From: Prauserella muralis
Lineage (GTDB): Bacteria > Actinomycetota > Actinomycetes > Mycobacteriales > Pseudonocardiaceae
Assembly (NCBI RefSeq): GCF_003202285.1
Contig: NZ_MASW01000002.1
Coordinates: 930,001-994,000, forward strand
DNA: 64,000 nucleotides
Direction of reading: 5' to 3'
Shown piece after piece: positions 18,529 to 27,527 of the stretch. A program made the position numbers and the translations under genes. The notes beneath the pieces were generated by a model that saw only the letters and a list, made by a program, of their open reading frames with translations, did not search any database and was not told the DNA's origin. How positions within the stretch are numbered: the first letter of the stretch is position 1; the number at the start of each line of letters is the position of its first letter.

Positions 18529-19611
18529 ATGATCCGTTCGCTGCCGAAGCTGGCCACCTGCGCCGCGGTGCTCGCACTGCTGGCCGTGCCCACCACCGCG
18601 AGCGCGCAGGAGAGCCGCGCACCCGTCGACGAGCGGGACGGCCCCGTGGCCTATGCCAACATCGCCGCGCTGGCGATCGGTCCCGACCACCGGGGTGGCT
18701 CGGTGATCAGCGAGACCCAGCGTTCACCGCTGCTGCCCGGGACGTCCACGCTCGCGCAGAGCCGCGCGCTGCTGCCCGGCACGCCCGGCGAGCGCGACGC
18801 GGCGGGGCCGCACTACCGGCTCAACCTCGGCACGTTCGCCGCGGGCCGGAGCCCGTTCCCCGCCGGCGTGCCCAGCACGCCCCACGCGGTCACCGCGACC
18901 CTGCGCGACGACACGGTGCCCACCGCCACCGCGAAGGCCAACTACGCGCTGCGCGACCTGGCGAGCGACGCCACCGTCCTCGCTTTCCAGGGCGCCGAGA
19001 GCACCGTCACGTGCGCCGGGCCCGACCGGCTCACCGGCGAGACCACGGCGGACCGGCTCTGGCTGCTCGACGCCGGTGGTGAGCTGCGTCCCGCGGACCT
19101 GCCCGCGGCGGGCACCCGGCTGACCCGGCTGAACCTGCCGTTCGGCCCGCCCGGCGACGTGCCGGACGCCGATCCGGACCGGACCGTCTCCGACGTCGTC
19201 GTCAGCCGGATCACCGCCTACGACCAGCTGCTGCGGCAGGACCGCTGGCGCGACGGCGACCACACCACCGCCGCGGGCTGGCGGGTCGAGATCGTCACCC
19301 ACGTCAAGGACGCCGACGGCAACGACATCCGTGACGTGCTGACCACGCTGGTGCTCGGCGGTGTCAGCTGCTCGGTGCCGCAGGGCTTCACGCCGGTCGC
19401 GCAGGACCGGGGGCGCGCCGACGTCCCCACCACCACGACGCCGCCGGTTCCGGTGAGGATCCCGGCCGGTGCGCACCCCTCCGCGGAGCCGGGCCCGGCC
19501 TCCGCGTGGGGTGCCGGGCTGCTCGGCGGCGGTCTCCTGCTCGGCGCGGCCGCCGTGCTCGTGGCTGTCGTGGCCCGGCGCAGGCCGGTGGCCTCCGGCG
19601 GGACGGACTAG
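18529..19611 (+). CDS. Secreted, C-terminally membrane-anchored protein of unknown function
   Basis: A 360-residue protein from ATG 18529 (GAGGGG just upstream). A Sec signal peptide (MIRSLPKLATCAAVLALLAV, then PTTASAQE) is followed by an extracellular domain. After a Thr/Pro-rich linker comes a C-terminal helix (GAGLLGGGLLLGAAAVLVAV, then VARRRP). This layout is that of a surface protein. No LPxTG-like pentapeptide is visible before the helix, even though a sortase gene follows after 5 bp. I do not recognise the extracellular domain, which contains only two cysteines likely to pair. Confidence 0.85.
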   Translation: MIRSLPKLATCAAVLALLAVPTTASAQESRAPVDERDGPVAYANIAALAIGPDHRGGSVISETQRSPLLPGTSTLAQSRALLPGTPGERDAAGPHYRLNLGTFAAGRSPFPAGVPSTPHAVTATLRDDTVPTATAKANYALRDLASDATVLAFQGAESTVTCAGPDRLTGETTADRLWLLDAGGELRPADLPAAGTRLTRLNLPFGPPGDVPDADPDRTVSDVVVSRITAYDQLLRQDRWRDGDHTTAAGWRVEIVTHVKDADGNDIRDVLTTLVLGGVSCSVPQGFTPVAQDRGRADVPTTTTPPVPVRIPAGAHPSAEPGPASAWGAGLLGGGLLLGAAAVLVAVVARRRPVASGGTD

Positions 19612-19616
19612 CGCTC

Positions 19617-20288
19617 GTGCGGCGTCAGCGTGTGGTGGCGGCGCTCGGGGGGCTCTCCGTCACCGCCACCGTGGCCGGCGGGGTCCTGCTGCTGCAGCGG
19701 GAGGACGAGCCCGGCTCCCCACCGCCGTCGCGGACCGTCGTCGCGAGCGCGCAGCCGACACCGAGCATGTCCCTGGTTCCGGCGGACCGGGCCGGGAGCG
19801 TCATCGCGCGGCCACCGGAGGTGACCCGGCGCCCGGCCGCGCAGCCGCCCGGCACGGTCCGGCTGCCGGAGGGCGGCACGGCGCAGCTGGTGCGGCGCGA
19901 GGTGACCGCCGACGGCACCCTGCCCATTCCCGACGGGCTGGAGGAGGCCACCTGGTGGGGCGCCAAGCTCGGCGCCGCACGCGGGGCCGCGCTGCTGGCG
20001 GGACACGTGAACTGGGCGGGGCGGACTGGTCCGTTCGAGGAGCTGTGGCGGGCGCGGCGTGGACAGAGCGTCACCGTCGTCGACGCGCGCGGCGGGCGCT
20101 GGGTGTACCGCGTCACCGACGTGCTCACGGTGCACAAGACCCGGCTGCCCGCCCACGCGCAACGGCTGTTCGCGCAGGACGGGCCCCATCGGCTCGTGCT
20201 GGTGACGTGTGGCGGCGACTACGTCGGCGGCACCGACGGCTACGAGGACAACCGGATCGTCACGGCGGCGCTCGTCACCCGTCCGTGA
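19617..20288 (+). CDS. Actinobacterial sortase (class E/F-like)
   Basis: A 223-residue protein with an N-terminal membrane anchor (AALGGLSVTATVAGGVLLLQ) and a low-complexity linker. The sortase barrel carries the full triad: His in LLAGHVNWAG (about H130), Cys in LVTCGGDY (about C198) and Arg in NRIVTA (about R213). It should act on the outer membrane face as a transpeptidase. GTG 19617 is chosen because it lies 5 nt after the preceding gene. The short size and compact triad spacing fit the actinobacterial class F-type group; class assignment is tentative. Confidence 0.9.
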   Translation: MRRQRVVAALGGLSVTATVAGGVLLLQREDEPGSPPPSRTVVASAQPTPSMSLVPADRAGSVIARPPEVTRRPAAQPPGTVRLPEGGTAQLVRREVTADGTLPIPDGLEEATWWGAKLGAARGAALLAGHVNWAGRTGPFEELWRARRGQSVTVVDARGGRWVYRVTDVLTVHKTRLPAHAQRLFAQDGPHRLVLVTCGGDYVGGTDGYEDNRIVTAALVTRP

Positions 20289-20297
20289 AGGGTCACT

Positions 20298-20318
20298 CCC
20301 CGGGAAAGCAGACCGGGG
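20298..20318. terminator. Weak hairpin after the sortase gene
   Basis: CCCCGG-N9-CCGGGG lies 10 nt after the sortase stop and upstream of glyS. With no T-run, the assignment is tentative. Confidence 0.3.
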
Positions 20319-20378
20319 CACGCCGGATACGCTGGTAGCTCACAGTCATAGCCGATTCCGCATCCCCCGGAGCGTGGA

Positions 20379-21767
20379 GTGCCCGCCAACACCATTGAGA
20401 CCGTCGTCAGCTTGTGCAAGCGTCGTGGCTTCGTCTTCCCGTCGGGGGAGATCTACGGCGGTACCCGGTCGGCGTGGGACTACGGACCGCTCGGTGTCGA
20501 GCTGAAGGACAACATCAAGCGCCAGTGGTGGAAGGCCATGGTGCAGAACCGCGACGACGTCGTGGGCCTGGACTCGTCGGTGATCCTGCCGCGTCAGGTG
20601 TGGGTGGCCTCCGGCCACGTCAACGCCTTCCACGACCCGCTGGTGGAGTGCCTTTCCTGCCATCGCCGGTTCCGATCCGACCAGCTCGCCGAGGAGTACG
20701 CCGAGCGCACCGGCACGCCGCTGAACGAGGACGACCTCTCGGACGTGCCGTGCCCGAACTGCGGCAACCGCGGCCAGTACACCGAGCCTCGTGAGTTCAA
20801 CATGATGCTCAAGACGTTCCTCGGCCCGGTGGAGTCGGAGGAGGGCCTGCACTACCTGCGGCCCGAGACGGCGCAGGGCATCTTCGTGAACTTCCTCAAC
20901 GTGCTCACCACGTCACGCAAGAAGCCGCCGTTCGGCATCGGCCAGATCGGCAAGTCGTTCCGCAACGAGATCACGCCGGGCAACTTCATCTTCCGCACCC
21001 GCGAGTTCGAGCAGATGGAGATGGAGTTCTTCGTCGAGCCCGGCGAGGACGAGAAGTGGCACCAGTACTGGATCGACCTGCGCACCGACTGGTACGTCGA
21101 CCTCGGCATCCGGAGGGAGAACCTGCGCCACTACGAGCACCCGAAGGAGAAGCTGTCCCACTACGCCAAGCGCACGGTGGACATCGAGTACCGGTTCGAG
21201 TTCTCCGCGGGGCAGGAGTGGGGTGAGCTGGAAGGCATCGCCAACCGCACCGACTTCGACCTCACCACGCACTCCAACCACTCGGGCGTGGACCTGTCCT
21301 ACTTCGACCAGGCTTCCGGCCAGCGGTACCGGCCGTTCGTCATCGAGCCGGCGGCCGGTGTCGGCCGTCCGATGATGGCGTTCTTGCTCGACGCCTTCAC
21401 CGAGGACGAGGTGCCCAACGCCAAGGGCGGCGTGGACAAGCGCACGGTGCTCAAGCTCGACCCGCGGCTCGCGCCCTACAAGGTGGCGGTGCTTCCGTTG
21501 TCGCGCAACGCGGATCTCACGCCGAAGGCGCGCGACATCGCGGCGCTGCTGCGCAAGCACTGGAACGTCGACTTCGACGACGCGGGCTCCATCGGCAAGC
21601 GTTACCGGCGTCAGGAGGAGATCGGCACGCCGTACTGCGTGACCGTGGACTTCGACTCGCTCGACGACCACGCGGTCACCGTGCGCGAGCGCGACTCGAT
21701 GTCCCAGGAGCGCATCGCGATCGACAAGCTGGAGTCGTACCTGGCGGCCCGTCTCCTCGGCTGCTGA
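20379..21767 (+). CDS. glyS: Glycyl-tRNA synthetase (alpha2 type)
   Basis: A 462-residue class II glycyl-tRNA synthetase of the homodimeric type. It begins [20 protein letters not shown] with [21 protein letters not shown] zinc-binding insertion has CLSCHRRF and CPNCGNRG. Motif 2 is [20 protein letters not shown], motif 3 includes [16 protein letters not shown], and the anticodon-binding domain follows. GTG 20379 is preceded by GGAG. Its place beside smtB-zur matches mycobacterial gene order. Confidence 0.96.
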   Translation: MPANTIETVVSLCKRRGFVFPSGEIYGGTRSAWDYGPLGVELKDNIKRQWWKAMVQNRDDVVGLDSSVILPRQVWVASGHVNAFHDPLVECLSCHRRFRSDQLAEEYAERTGTPLNEDDLSDVPCPNCGNRGQYTEPREFNMMLKTFLGPVESEEGLHYLRPETAQGIFVNFLNVLTTSRKKPPFGIGQIGKSFRNEITPGNFIFRTREFEQMEMEFFVEPGEDEKWHQYWIDLRTDWYVDLGIRRENLRHYEHPKEKLSHYAKRTVDIEYRFEFSAGQEWGELEGIANRTDFDLTTHSNHSGVDLSYFDQASGQRYRPFVIEPAAGVGRPMMAFLLDAFTEDEVPNAKGGVDKRTVLKLDPRLAPYKVAVLPLSRNADLTPKARDIAALLRKHWNVDFDDAGSIGKRYRRQEEIGTPYCVTVDFDSLDDHAVTVRERDSMSQERIAIDKLESYLAARLLGC

Positions 21768-21815
21768 GAGCCTGCGGCCGCGTCCCGGCCCCCGATTTTG
21801 GTAGAAGTGGACCGC

Positions 21816-22472
21816 GTGAGCACCCTTCCCGCCCCCCATCGGCCCGGCGCGTGGCGCTGGGCTCGCCGTGCCGCCTTCGGCCTGGTGCTGGTCGCCGTGC
21901 TGGTGGTGGGTGGCACGGCGTTCCGGGTGTGGCACGTCGCGCGGGCCGACGAGCGACCCGCCGTCGACGCGATCGTGGTGCTCGGTGCCGCCCAGTACAA
22001 CGGCACGCCCTCGAAGATCTTCGAGGCGCGGCTCTCCCATGCCAAGGACCTGTTCGACGAGGGCGTGGCTCCGCGCATCGTCACCTCCGGCGGCAGCCGG
22101 GAGGGCGACGCCTACACCGAGGCTGAGGCGGGCAAGAACTGGCTCGTCGCGTCCGGCGTTCCCGCGCAGAGTGTGCTCGCCGTCGGCGAGGGCAACGACA
22201 CGCTGCGTTCGCTCTCGGCGGTGGCGGACCGGCTGCGCGGCGGCGGCTGGAACTCCGTGGTGATCGTGAGCGACCCGTGGCACTCGTTGCGGGCCAGGAC
22301 GATGGCCGAGGACGCCGGGATGGAGGCGTGGGCGTCGCCGACCCACAGCGGCCCGATCGTGCAGACCCGCGAGACCCAGGCGCGCTACATCCTGCGCGAG
22401 ACCGCCGCCCTGCTGTACTACCGGCTGTCGAAGAACCCGGCCGACTACATCGGCGGAACCGGCCTGCGTTGA
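21816..22472 (+). CDS. YdcF/SanA-like DUF218 membrane-anchored protein
   Basis: A 218-residue protein with one N-terminal membrane helix (AFGLVLVAVLVVGGTAFRVW) and a DUF218 domain: AIVVLGAAQYNGTPSKIFEA, TSGGSREGDAYTEAEAG, VIVSDPWHSLRARTMAEDAG. Relatives include SanA and YdcF, linked to envelope integrity. The start is uncertain between GTG 21807 and GTG 21816. A palindromic repeat array begins 8 nt after the stop. Confidence 0.85.
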   Translation: MSTLPAPHRPGAWRWARRAAFGLVLVAVLVVGGTAFRVWHVARADERPAVDAIVVLGAAQYNGTPSKIFEARLSHAKDLFDEGVAPRIVTSGGSREGDAYTEAEAGKNWLVASGVPAQSVLAVGEGNDTLRSLSAVADRLRGGGWNSVVIVSDPWHSLRARTMAEDAGMEAWASPTHSGPIVQTRETQARYILRETAALLYYRLSKNPADYIGGTGLR

Positions 22473-22480
22473 CCCAAGCT

Positions 22481-22615
22481 CCCCAATGCCACATTCGTAG
22501 CGTTCAACTTCCCCAATGCGGCATTCGTAGCGCCCGCCCGTCTCCCACCACCGCCCAAACGGAGACGCTCCGCGTCGCTGTGCCGGTTCAACGCCACCAA
22601 TGCCGCATTGGGGAA
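22481..22615. repeat. Palindromic-unit array upstream of dgt
   Basis: Three units of the same family as at 8220-8300. CCCCAATGCCACATTCG is at 22481-22497, CCCCAATGCGGCATTCG at 22511-22527 (exactly 30 bp later), and an inverted perfect palindrome CCAATGCCGCATTGG at 22597-22611 preceded by GTTCAACGCCA. About 70 bp of unrelated sequence separates the second and third units. The last palindrome ends 29 nt before the dgt start codon. Confidence 0.88.
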
Positions 22616-22640
22616 CCACCGACGCCATAGGGTGGGCAGG

Positions 22641-23912
22641 GTGGACGGCTACACCGAGCACGATCGCGCGCGCAGGCTGACCGAGCCGCCGAAGCAGGCG
22701 GCGCTGCCCGGCTCCGCGGGCGACAGACGTAGCGCCTTCGCCCGCGACCGCGCCCGCGTGCTGCACTCGGCGGCGCTGCGGCGGCTCGCGGGCAAGACGC
22801 AGGTCGTCGGCCCAGGGGAGGGCGCCGAGGTCAGCGGCGTGCCCCGCACCCGGCTCACGCACTCGCTGGAGGTCGCCCAGATCGGCCGCGGCATCGCCGA
22901 GGACCTCGGCGCCGATCCCGACCTCGTCGACACGGCGGGCCTCGCGCACGACATCGGCCACCCCCCGTTCGGGCACAACGGCGAGCGAGCGCTCAACGAC
23001 GCGGCCCAGGCGTGCGGCGGCTTCGAGGGCAACGCGCAGACCCTGCGCATCCTCACCCGGCTGGAGCCGAAGGTGCTCGACGACGGCGCCGGGCACGGCC
23101 TGAACCTCACCCGTGCCTGCCTCGACGCCGCCACGAAGTACCCGTGGCCACGCGAGGAGGGCAACCCGAAGTTCGGCGTCTACGCCGACGACCTGGACGT
23201 GTTCACCTGGATGCGCGAGGGCGCGCCGCCACGCAGGCGCTGCCTGGAGGCCCAGATCATGGACTGGTCCGACGACGTGGCCTACTCCGTCCACGACGTG
23301 GAGGACGGCGTGCTCGCCGGGCGGATCGCGCTGAGCGTGCTCGGCGACCCGGACGAGCGGGCGGCGGTCGCCGAACTGGCGGCCACGCACTTCTCCGCCA
23401 GTTCGGTCTCCACTTTGGAGGCCGCGGCGAAGGAACTGCTCGCGTTGCGCGCCGTGGCCGACGTCGCCGATCCCGGCTACGACTCCTCGCCCGCCGCCCA
23501 GGTGGCCCTCAAACGGCTCACCAGCGAGCTGGTGGGCCGGTTCGCCTCGGCGGCGGTCACCGAGACCAGGGCCGTGCACGGGGAGGGCCCGTTGTGCCGG
23601 TACGGCGCCGACCTGGCCGTGCCCGAGCAGGTGGGCGCCGAGGTGGCGCTGCTCAAGGGGCTGGCGTTGCGGTACGTGATGAGCGACCGGCGCAGGCTCG
23701 CCGTGCAGCGGCGGCAGCGCGAGCTGCTCGGCGAGCTGGTCGAGGTGCTCACCCGGCGGGCGCCCGAGGCCCTGGATCCGCTGTTCCGGCCCGCCTGGGA
23801 CGCCGCGCGGGACGACGCCCACCGGCTGCGCGTGATCGTCGACCAGGTCGCCTCGCTCACCGACGCGCAGGCCCACGCCTGGCACGCCGCGCATCTGGGC
23901 GGGCGCCGGTAA
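22641..23912 (+). CDS. dgt: Deoxyguanosinetriphosphate triphosphohydrolase-like protein
   Basis: A 423-residue HD-domain dNTPase from GTG 22641. The metal ligands are clear: [27 protein letters not shown] (HD at about residues 103-104) and [18 protein letters not shown]. The family cleaves dNTPs to the nucleoside and tripolyphosphate and tunes nucleotide pools. Position upstream of dnaG is as in mycobacteria, although here a serpin, a membrane protein and a sigma-factor module are inserted between them. Confidence 0.93.
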   Translation: MDGYTEHDRARRLTEPPKQAALPGSAGDRRSAFARDRARVLHSAALRRLAGKTQVVGPGEGAEVSGVPRTRLTHSLEVAQIGRGIAEDLGADPDLVDTAGLAHDIGHPPFGHNGERALNDAAQACGGFEGNAQTLRILTRLEPKVLDDGAGHGLNLTRACLDAATKYPWPREEGNPKFGVYADDLDVFTWMREGAPPRRRCLEAQIMDWSDDVAYSVHDVEDGVLAGRIALSVLGDPDERAAVAELAATHFSASSVSTLEAAAKELLALRAVADVADPGYDSSPAAQVALKRLTSELVGRFASAAVTETRAVHGEGPLCRYGADLAVPEQVGAEVALLKGLALRYVMSDRRRLAVQRRQRELLGELVEVLTRRAPEALDPLFRPAWDAARDDAHRLRVIVDQVASLTDAQAHAWHAAHLGGRR

Positions 23913-23961
23913 TCCACCCGGTCCCGCCCTGCCGACGGACGGCTCGCGGTAACGTCGGGGA

Positions 23962-25077
23962 ATGCCCGCCAGCGACCCGGAAACGGCCCACCTGCGCTTC
24001 GCGCTCGCCGCGCACCGCGCCGTCGCAGGCCACGGTGGCGACTCCTGCCTCTCGCCGTACTCCGTGGCCAGCGCCCTGTGCCTCACCGCGCGCGCGGGCC
24101 GCGGCCCCACCGCCGACGAGCCCGCCACACTCGTCGCCGGCTCCCCGGGCGGCGTCTCCGCGCAGGCCGACCTGCTCGCCAAGGCCGCCGTGCTCGGCGC
24201 CGCGGGTAACGCCGAGGAGCCGGTGCTCGCGGTCTCCAACACGCTGTGGGCGTGGGACGAGCTCACCCTGAACCCCGGTTTCACGGCGGAGCTGGCAGGC
24301 TGGCCGACGGGCACGGTGGCGTCCGCGCCGTTTCGCACCGACCCCGACGGCGCGCGGTCGGCCATCAACGCCGACGTCGCCGAGACCACCCGCGAGCTGA
24401 TCCCCGAGCTGCTGCCCCCGGGCACCATCCACCCGGACACGGTGGCCTGCCTGGTCAACGCCCTCTACCTGCGGGTGGCCTGGACCTCGCCGTTCGCCGA
24501 GGCCGAGACGGACCAGGCGGTGTTCCACGCGCCCTCCGGTGACCGCGCCGTGCCGACGATGCACCAGACCACCGAACTCGGGCACGCCGCCCTGCCCGGC
24601 TGGCAGGTCGTGTCGCTGCCCGCCGTCGGCGGGGTGGAGGCCGTGGTGCTGCTGCCCGACGGCGACCTCGCCGAGCAGGAGTCCACACTGGACGAGACAC
24701 GGTTGCGTGAGCTGCTGGCCGCCCGCACCCGCACGAGGGTCGAGCTGTCGCTGCCCACGTTGTCGCTGGACGTGCGCTCCGGCCTCACGACCGTGCTGCA
24801 GGACCTGGGCGTGCGCACGATGTTCACCTCCCGCGCCGACTTCTCCCCGCTCACGCCGGACGCCAGGCTGGCGGTGTCGGACGTGCTGCACCAGACGGTG
24901 CTGCGGCTCGACGAGAGCGGCCTGGAGGGTGCGGCCGCCACGGCGGTGGCGTTCCGGCTGGTGGCGATGCCGCTGGGCGAGCCGGTGCGGGTGGCGGTCG
25001 ACCGGCCGTTCCTGCTGCTGGTGCGCCACGCCGCCACCGGGGCCTGCTACTTCGTGGCGAGGGTCGTCGAGCCGTGA
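23962..25077 (+). CDS. Bacterial serpin (cytoplasmic-type serine protease inhibitor)
   Basis: A 371-residue serpin. The hinge of the reactive-centre loop, ESGLEGAAATAVAFRL, begins near residue 317 and keeps the small alanine-rich residues needed for loop insertion. Other serpin blocks are LSPYSVASALCLTARAG, VNALYLRVAWTSPF and DRPFLLLVRH. No signal peptide is present, so it should act inside the cell unless exported otherwise. The P1 residue cannot be fixed, but RLVAMPLG lies in the right stretch. Its stop overlaps the start of a large membrane protein gene. Confidence 0.9.
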   Translation: MPASDPETAHLRFALAAHRAVAGHGGDSCLSPYSVASALCLTARAGRGPTADEPATLVAGSPGGVSAQADLLAKAAVLGAAGNAEEPVLAVSNTLWAWDELTLNPGFTAELAGWPTGTVASAPFRTDPDGARSAINADVAETTRELIPELLPPGTIHPDTVACLVNALYLRVAWTSPFAEAETDQAVFHAPSGDRAVPTMHQTTELGHAALPGWQVVSLPAVGGVEAVVLLPDGDLAEQESTLDETRLRELLAARTRTRVELSLPTLSLDVRSGLTTVLQDLGVRTMFTSRADFSPLTPDARLAVSDVLHQTVLRLDESGLEGAAATAVAFRLVAMPLGEPVRVAVDRPFLLLVRHAATGACYFVARVVEP

Positions 25078-26867
25078 CGATGCTCAGCGACGCGCCGCGC
25101 ACCCGCACGGCCCGGCCGCCGCGTGCGCGGCGCCTGACGGGCGGGCGTATCGCCGACGCCGCCGTGCTGGCCGGTTTCGTGCTGGCCGCATTCCTGCTCT
25201 ACCGTCCACTGTGGATGGATTTGTCGCAGGGGTACCTGTCCAGCAGCGTGCAGGACCAGAACATGTGGGAATGGTTCTTCGCGGTCACCGCGCACTCGGT
25301 GGTGCAGCTGGAGAACCCGTTGTTCACGACCCTGCAGAACCACCCGCTCGGCGTGAACCTGATGGCCAACACGGCCATGCTCGGCATCGGCGTGCCGCTG
25401 ACGCCGGTCACGCTGCTGTTCGGGCCCACGGTCACCTGGGCGCTCACCCTCACCGGCGGGCTCGCCGCCACCGCGTTCGCCTGGTACTGGGTGCTGTCGC
25501 GGCACGTCGTCGGCAGCAGGGCTGGCGCGGCCGTCGGCGGCGCCGTCTGCGCGTTCGCGCCGCCGATCATCTCGCACGCCAACGCGCACCCGAACTTCGT
25601 GGTGCTGTTCGTGCTGCCGCTGATGGTGCTGCGGCTCATCAGGCTGGCGCGGGGCGAGCACCCCGTCCGCAACGGTGTCCTGCTCGGCCTGCTCGCCGCC
25701 TACCAGGTGTTTCTCGGCGAGGAGCCGCTGCTCATCATGGCGACGACGCTGCTGGTGTTCGGCGCCGTGTACGCGCTGTCACGGCCCGAGGCCGCGCTGG
25801 ACATGGCGCGGCCGCTCGGCATCGGCATCGGGGTGGGCGCGGCGGTGGCGCTGACGCTCGTGGCGTTCCCGCTGTGGTGGCAGTTCGCGGGGCCGCAGAG
25901 CTACACCGGCATCGAGCACGGCTTGCTCGGCAACGACGCGGCGGCGTTCACCGCGTTCGCCACCGAGTCGGTGGCAGGCAACGCCGAGATCGCCAGGGAG
26001 CTGTCGATCAACCGCACCGAGGAGAACGCGTTCTTCGGCTGGCCGCTCGTGGTGCTCATGCTCGGGGTGACGGTGGCGCTGTGGCGGGTGGTGCTGGCCA
26101 GGGCACTCGCGGTGGCGATGCTCGTGCTCGCCTGGATCTCCATGGGTGTGCTGCTGGTGGTCGACGGCACCGCCACGTCGATCCCGGGGCCGTGGCTGCT
26201 GCTGTTCGACCTGCCGCTGTACGAGTCGGTGCTGGAGTCGCGGTTCGCGCTCGGCTGCGTGCCCGTGATCGGTGTGCTGCTGGCGCTGGCCACCGAGCGG
26301 GTGCGGCACCTGCGGGTGTCGCGCGACTGGCGCTACACCGCGCAGGTGTGCTGGTGGTCGGCGCTCGCCGTCGCGCTGGTGCCGATCGCGCCGACGACGC
26401 TGCCGGTGGAGCAGCGGGAGCCGACGCCGGCGTTCTTCGCCGAGGGCCTGTGGCGCGACCACGTGGCGGGCGGCACGGTGGTGGCGGTGCCGCTGCCCGA
26501 CGCGGGCGACGCCAGGGCCCTGCGGTGGCAGATCGAGGCGAAGTTCGGGTTCCCGCTGGCCGAAGGCTATTTCGTCGGGCCGACGGCCGATGGCAACGGC
26601 ACCTACGGCGCCGTGCGCAGGCCCACGTCGGAGCTGCTGGACGAGGTCGCCGAGTCGGGCGAACCGGCCCCGGTGACCCCCGAGGACAGGGCGAACGTGG
26701 TGGCCGACCTGCGCTACTGGAACGCCGACGTGGTGGTGCTGCCGGCCACCGGGGACGACGCGGGGGAGCGGGTGGCGCTGCGCGAGACCGTCGAAGCCCT
26801 GCTGGGTGACCCGGGCCGGGTCGTCGGCGACACGTGGGTGTGGGACGTGCGGGGGCTCACCCGCTGA
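25074..26867 (+). CDS. Polytopic membrane protein, GT-C glycosyltransferase-like
   Basis: A 597-residue protein beginning GTG-ACG-ATG, overlapping the serpin stop. It has about ten hydrophobic helices in the first ~430 residues and a soluble C-terminal domain. The first extracytoplasmic loop (SSSVQDQNMWEWFFAVTAHS) with acidic residues resembles GT-C-fold polyprenyl-linked glycosyltransferases, but no definitive family signature was recognised. ATG 25080 is an alternative start. The overlap suggests co-translation with the serpin. Confidence 0.75.
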   Translation: MTMLSDAPRTRTARPPRARRLTGGRIADAAVLAGFVLAAFLLYRPLWMDLSQGYLSSSVQDQNMWEWFFAVTAHSVVQLENPLFTTLQNHPLGVNLMANTAMLGIGVPLTPVTLLFGPTVTWALTLTGGLAATAFAWYWVLSRHVVGSRAGAAVGGAVCAFAPPIISHANAHPNFVVLFVLPLMVLRLIRLARGEHPVRNGVLLGLLAAYQVFLGEEPLLIMATTLLVFGAVYALSRPEAALDMARPLGIGIGVGAAVALTLVAFPLWWQFAGPQSYTGIEHGLLGNDAAAFTAFATESVAGNAEIARELSINRTEENAFFGWPLVVLMLGVTVALWRVVLARALAVAMLVLAWISMGVLLVVDGTATSIPGPWLLLFDLPLYESVLESRFALGCVPVIGVLLALATERVRHLRVSRDWRYTAQVCWWSALAVALVPIAPTTLPVEQREPTPAFFAEGLWRDHVAGGTVVAVPLPDAGDARALRWQIEAKFGFPLAEGYFVGPTADGNGTYGAVRRPTSELLDEVAESGEPAPVTPEDRANVVADLRYWNADVVVLPATGDDAGERVALRETVEALLGDPGRVVGDTWVWDVRGLTR

Positions 26868-26869
26868 CC

Positions 26870-26896
26870 GGTCACGTTTCCGGCCGCCGCGTCGTC
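26870..26896 (+). promoter_or_regulatory. Candidate ECF41-type promoter
   Basis: GGTCACG, 16 nt, then CGTC. ECF41 sigma factors are known to use a TGTCACA-N16-CGTC-type promoter in front of their partner gene. The element lies 34 nt before the carboxymuconolactone-decarboxylase-family gene, whose AGGAGG is at 26920-26925. Confidence 0.6.
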
Positions 26897-26930
26897 CATC
26901 CGGCGAAGGCACGATCGGCAGGAGGACACC

Positions 26931-27527
26931 ATGCCACGCATTCCCGGAGTCGCCACCAAGGACGGCGGCCTGCTCATGCGCCTCGCCTACCGGTTCGCCC
27001 GCAGGCGCTACGGGGCGGTACCCGAACCGTTCACCGTGGTGGCGCACCACCCGCCGCTGCTGCGGGCCTCGGCCACGCACGAGCTGATGGCCGAGCGCGC
27101 CTCGCGCACACTGCCCGTCAGCGTGCGCGAGCTCGCCGTCTACCGCACCGCGGTGCGGCTGGGCTGCTCGTGGTGCGTCGACTTCGGCACGATGCTGCAG
27201 AAGCACGAGGGGCTGGACGTCGAGCGGCTCAAGGCGATCGACGACTACGCGACCTCACCGCTGTTCACGCGGCCGGAGCGGCTCGCCATCGCCTACGCCG
27301 ACGCGATGACGGCCAGCCCGGTCGAGGTGACCGACGAGCAGGTCGCCGAGCTGGAACGCGAGCTCGGCACCAAGGGCGTGCTCGAGCTCACCTACCAGAT
27401 CGGGCTGGAGAACATGCGCGCCAGGATCAACAGCGCCCTGGACATCACCGACCAGGGCTTCACCTCGGGCGAGGCCTGCCGCGTTCCGGTACCCGCCGAC
27501 GCGGTCAGGACACCGGCAGCCGGGTGA
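26931..27527 (+). CDS. Carboxymuconolactone decarboxylase/AhpD-family protein (ECF41 partner)
   Basis: A 198-residue protein of the CMD/AhpD fold with the redox motif VRLGCSWCVDFGTMLQKHEG (CxxC followed by a histidine six residues later). AhpD-like proteins use this CxxC for peroxidase-linked or other thiol chemistry. Such genes are the usual neighbours of ECF41 sigma factors, and a SigJ-like ECF41 gene converges on this one with a 23-bp overlap of the 3' ends. A strong AGGAGG precedes the start. The physiological substrate is unknown. Confidence 0.88.
   Translation: MPRIPGVATKDGGLLMRLAYRFARRRYGAVPEPFTVVAHHPPLLRASATHELMAERASRTLPVSVRELAVYRTAVRLGCSWCVDFGTMLQKHEGLDVERLKAIDDYATSPLFTRPERLAIAYADAMTASPVEVTDEQVAELERELGTKGVLELTYQIGLENMRARINSALDITDQGFTSGEACRVPVPADAVRTPAAG

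Noticed and set aside
20913-24458. 1181-codon minus-strand frame across glyS, the DUF218 gene, dgt and part of the serpin gene
   Set aside because: High GC content suppresses stops; four real plus-strand genes occupy the same DNA, and the product is low-complexity.
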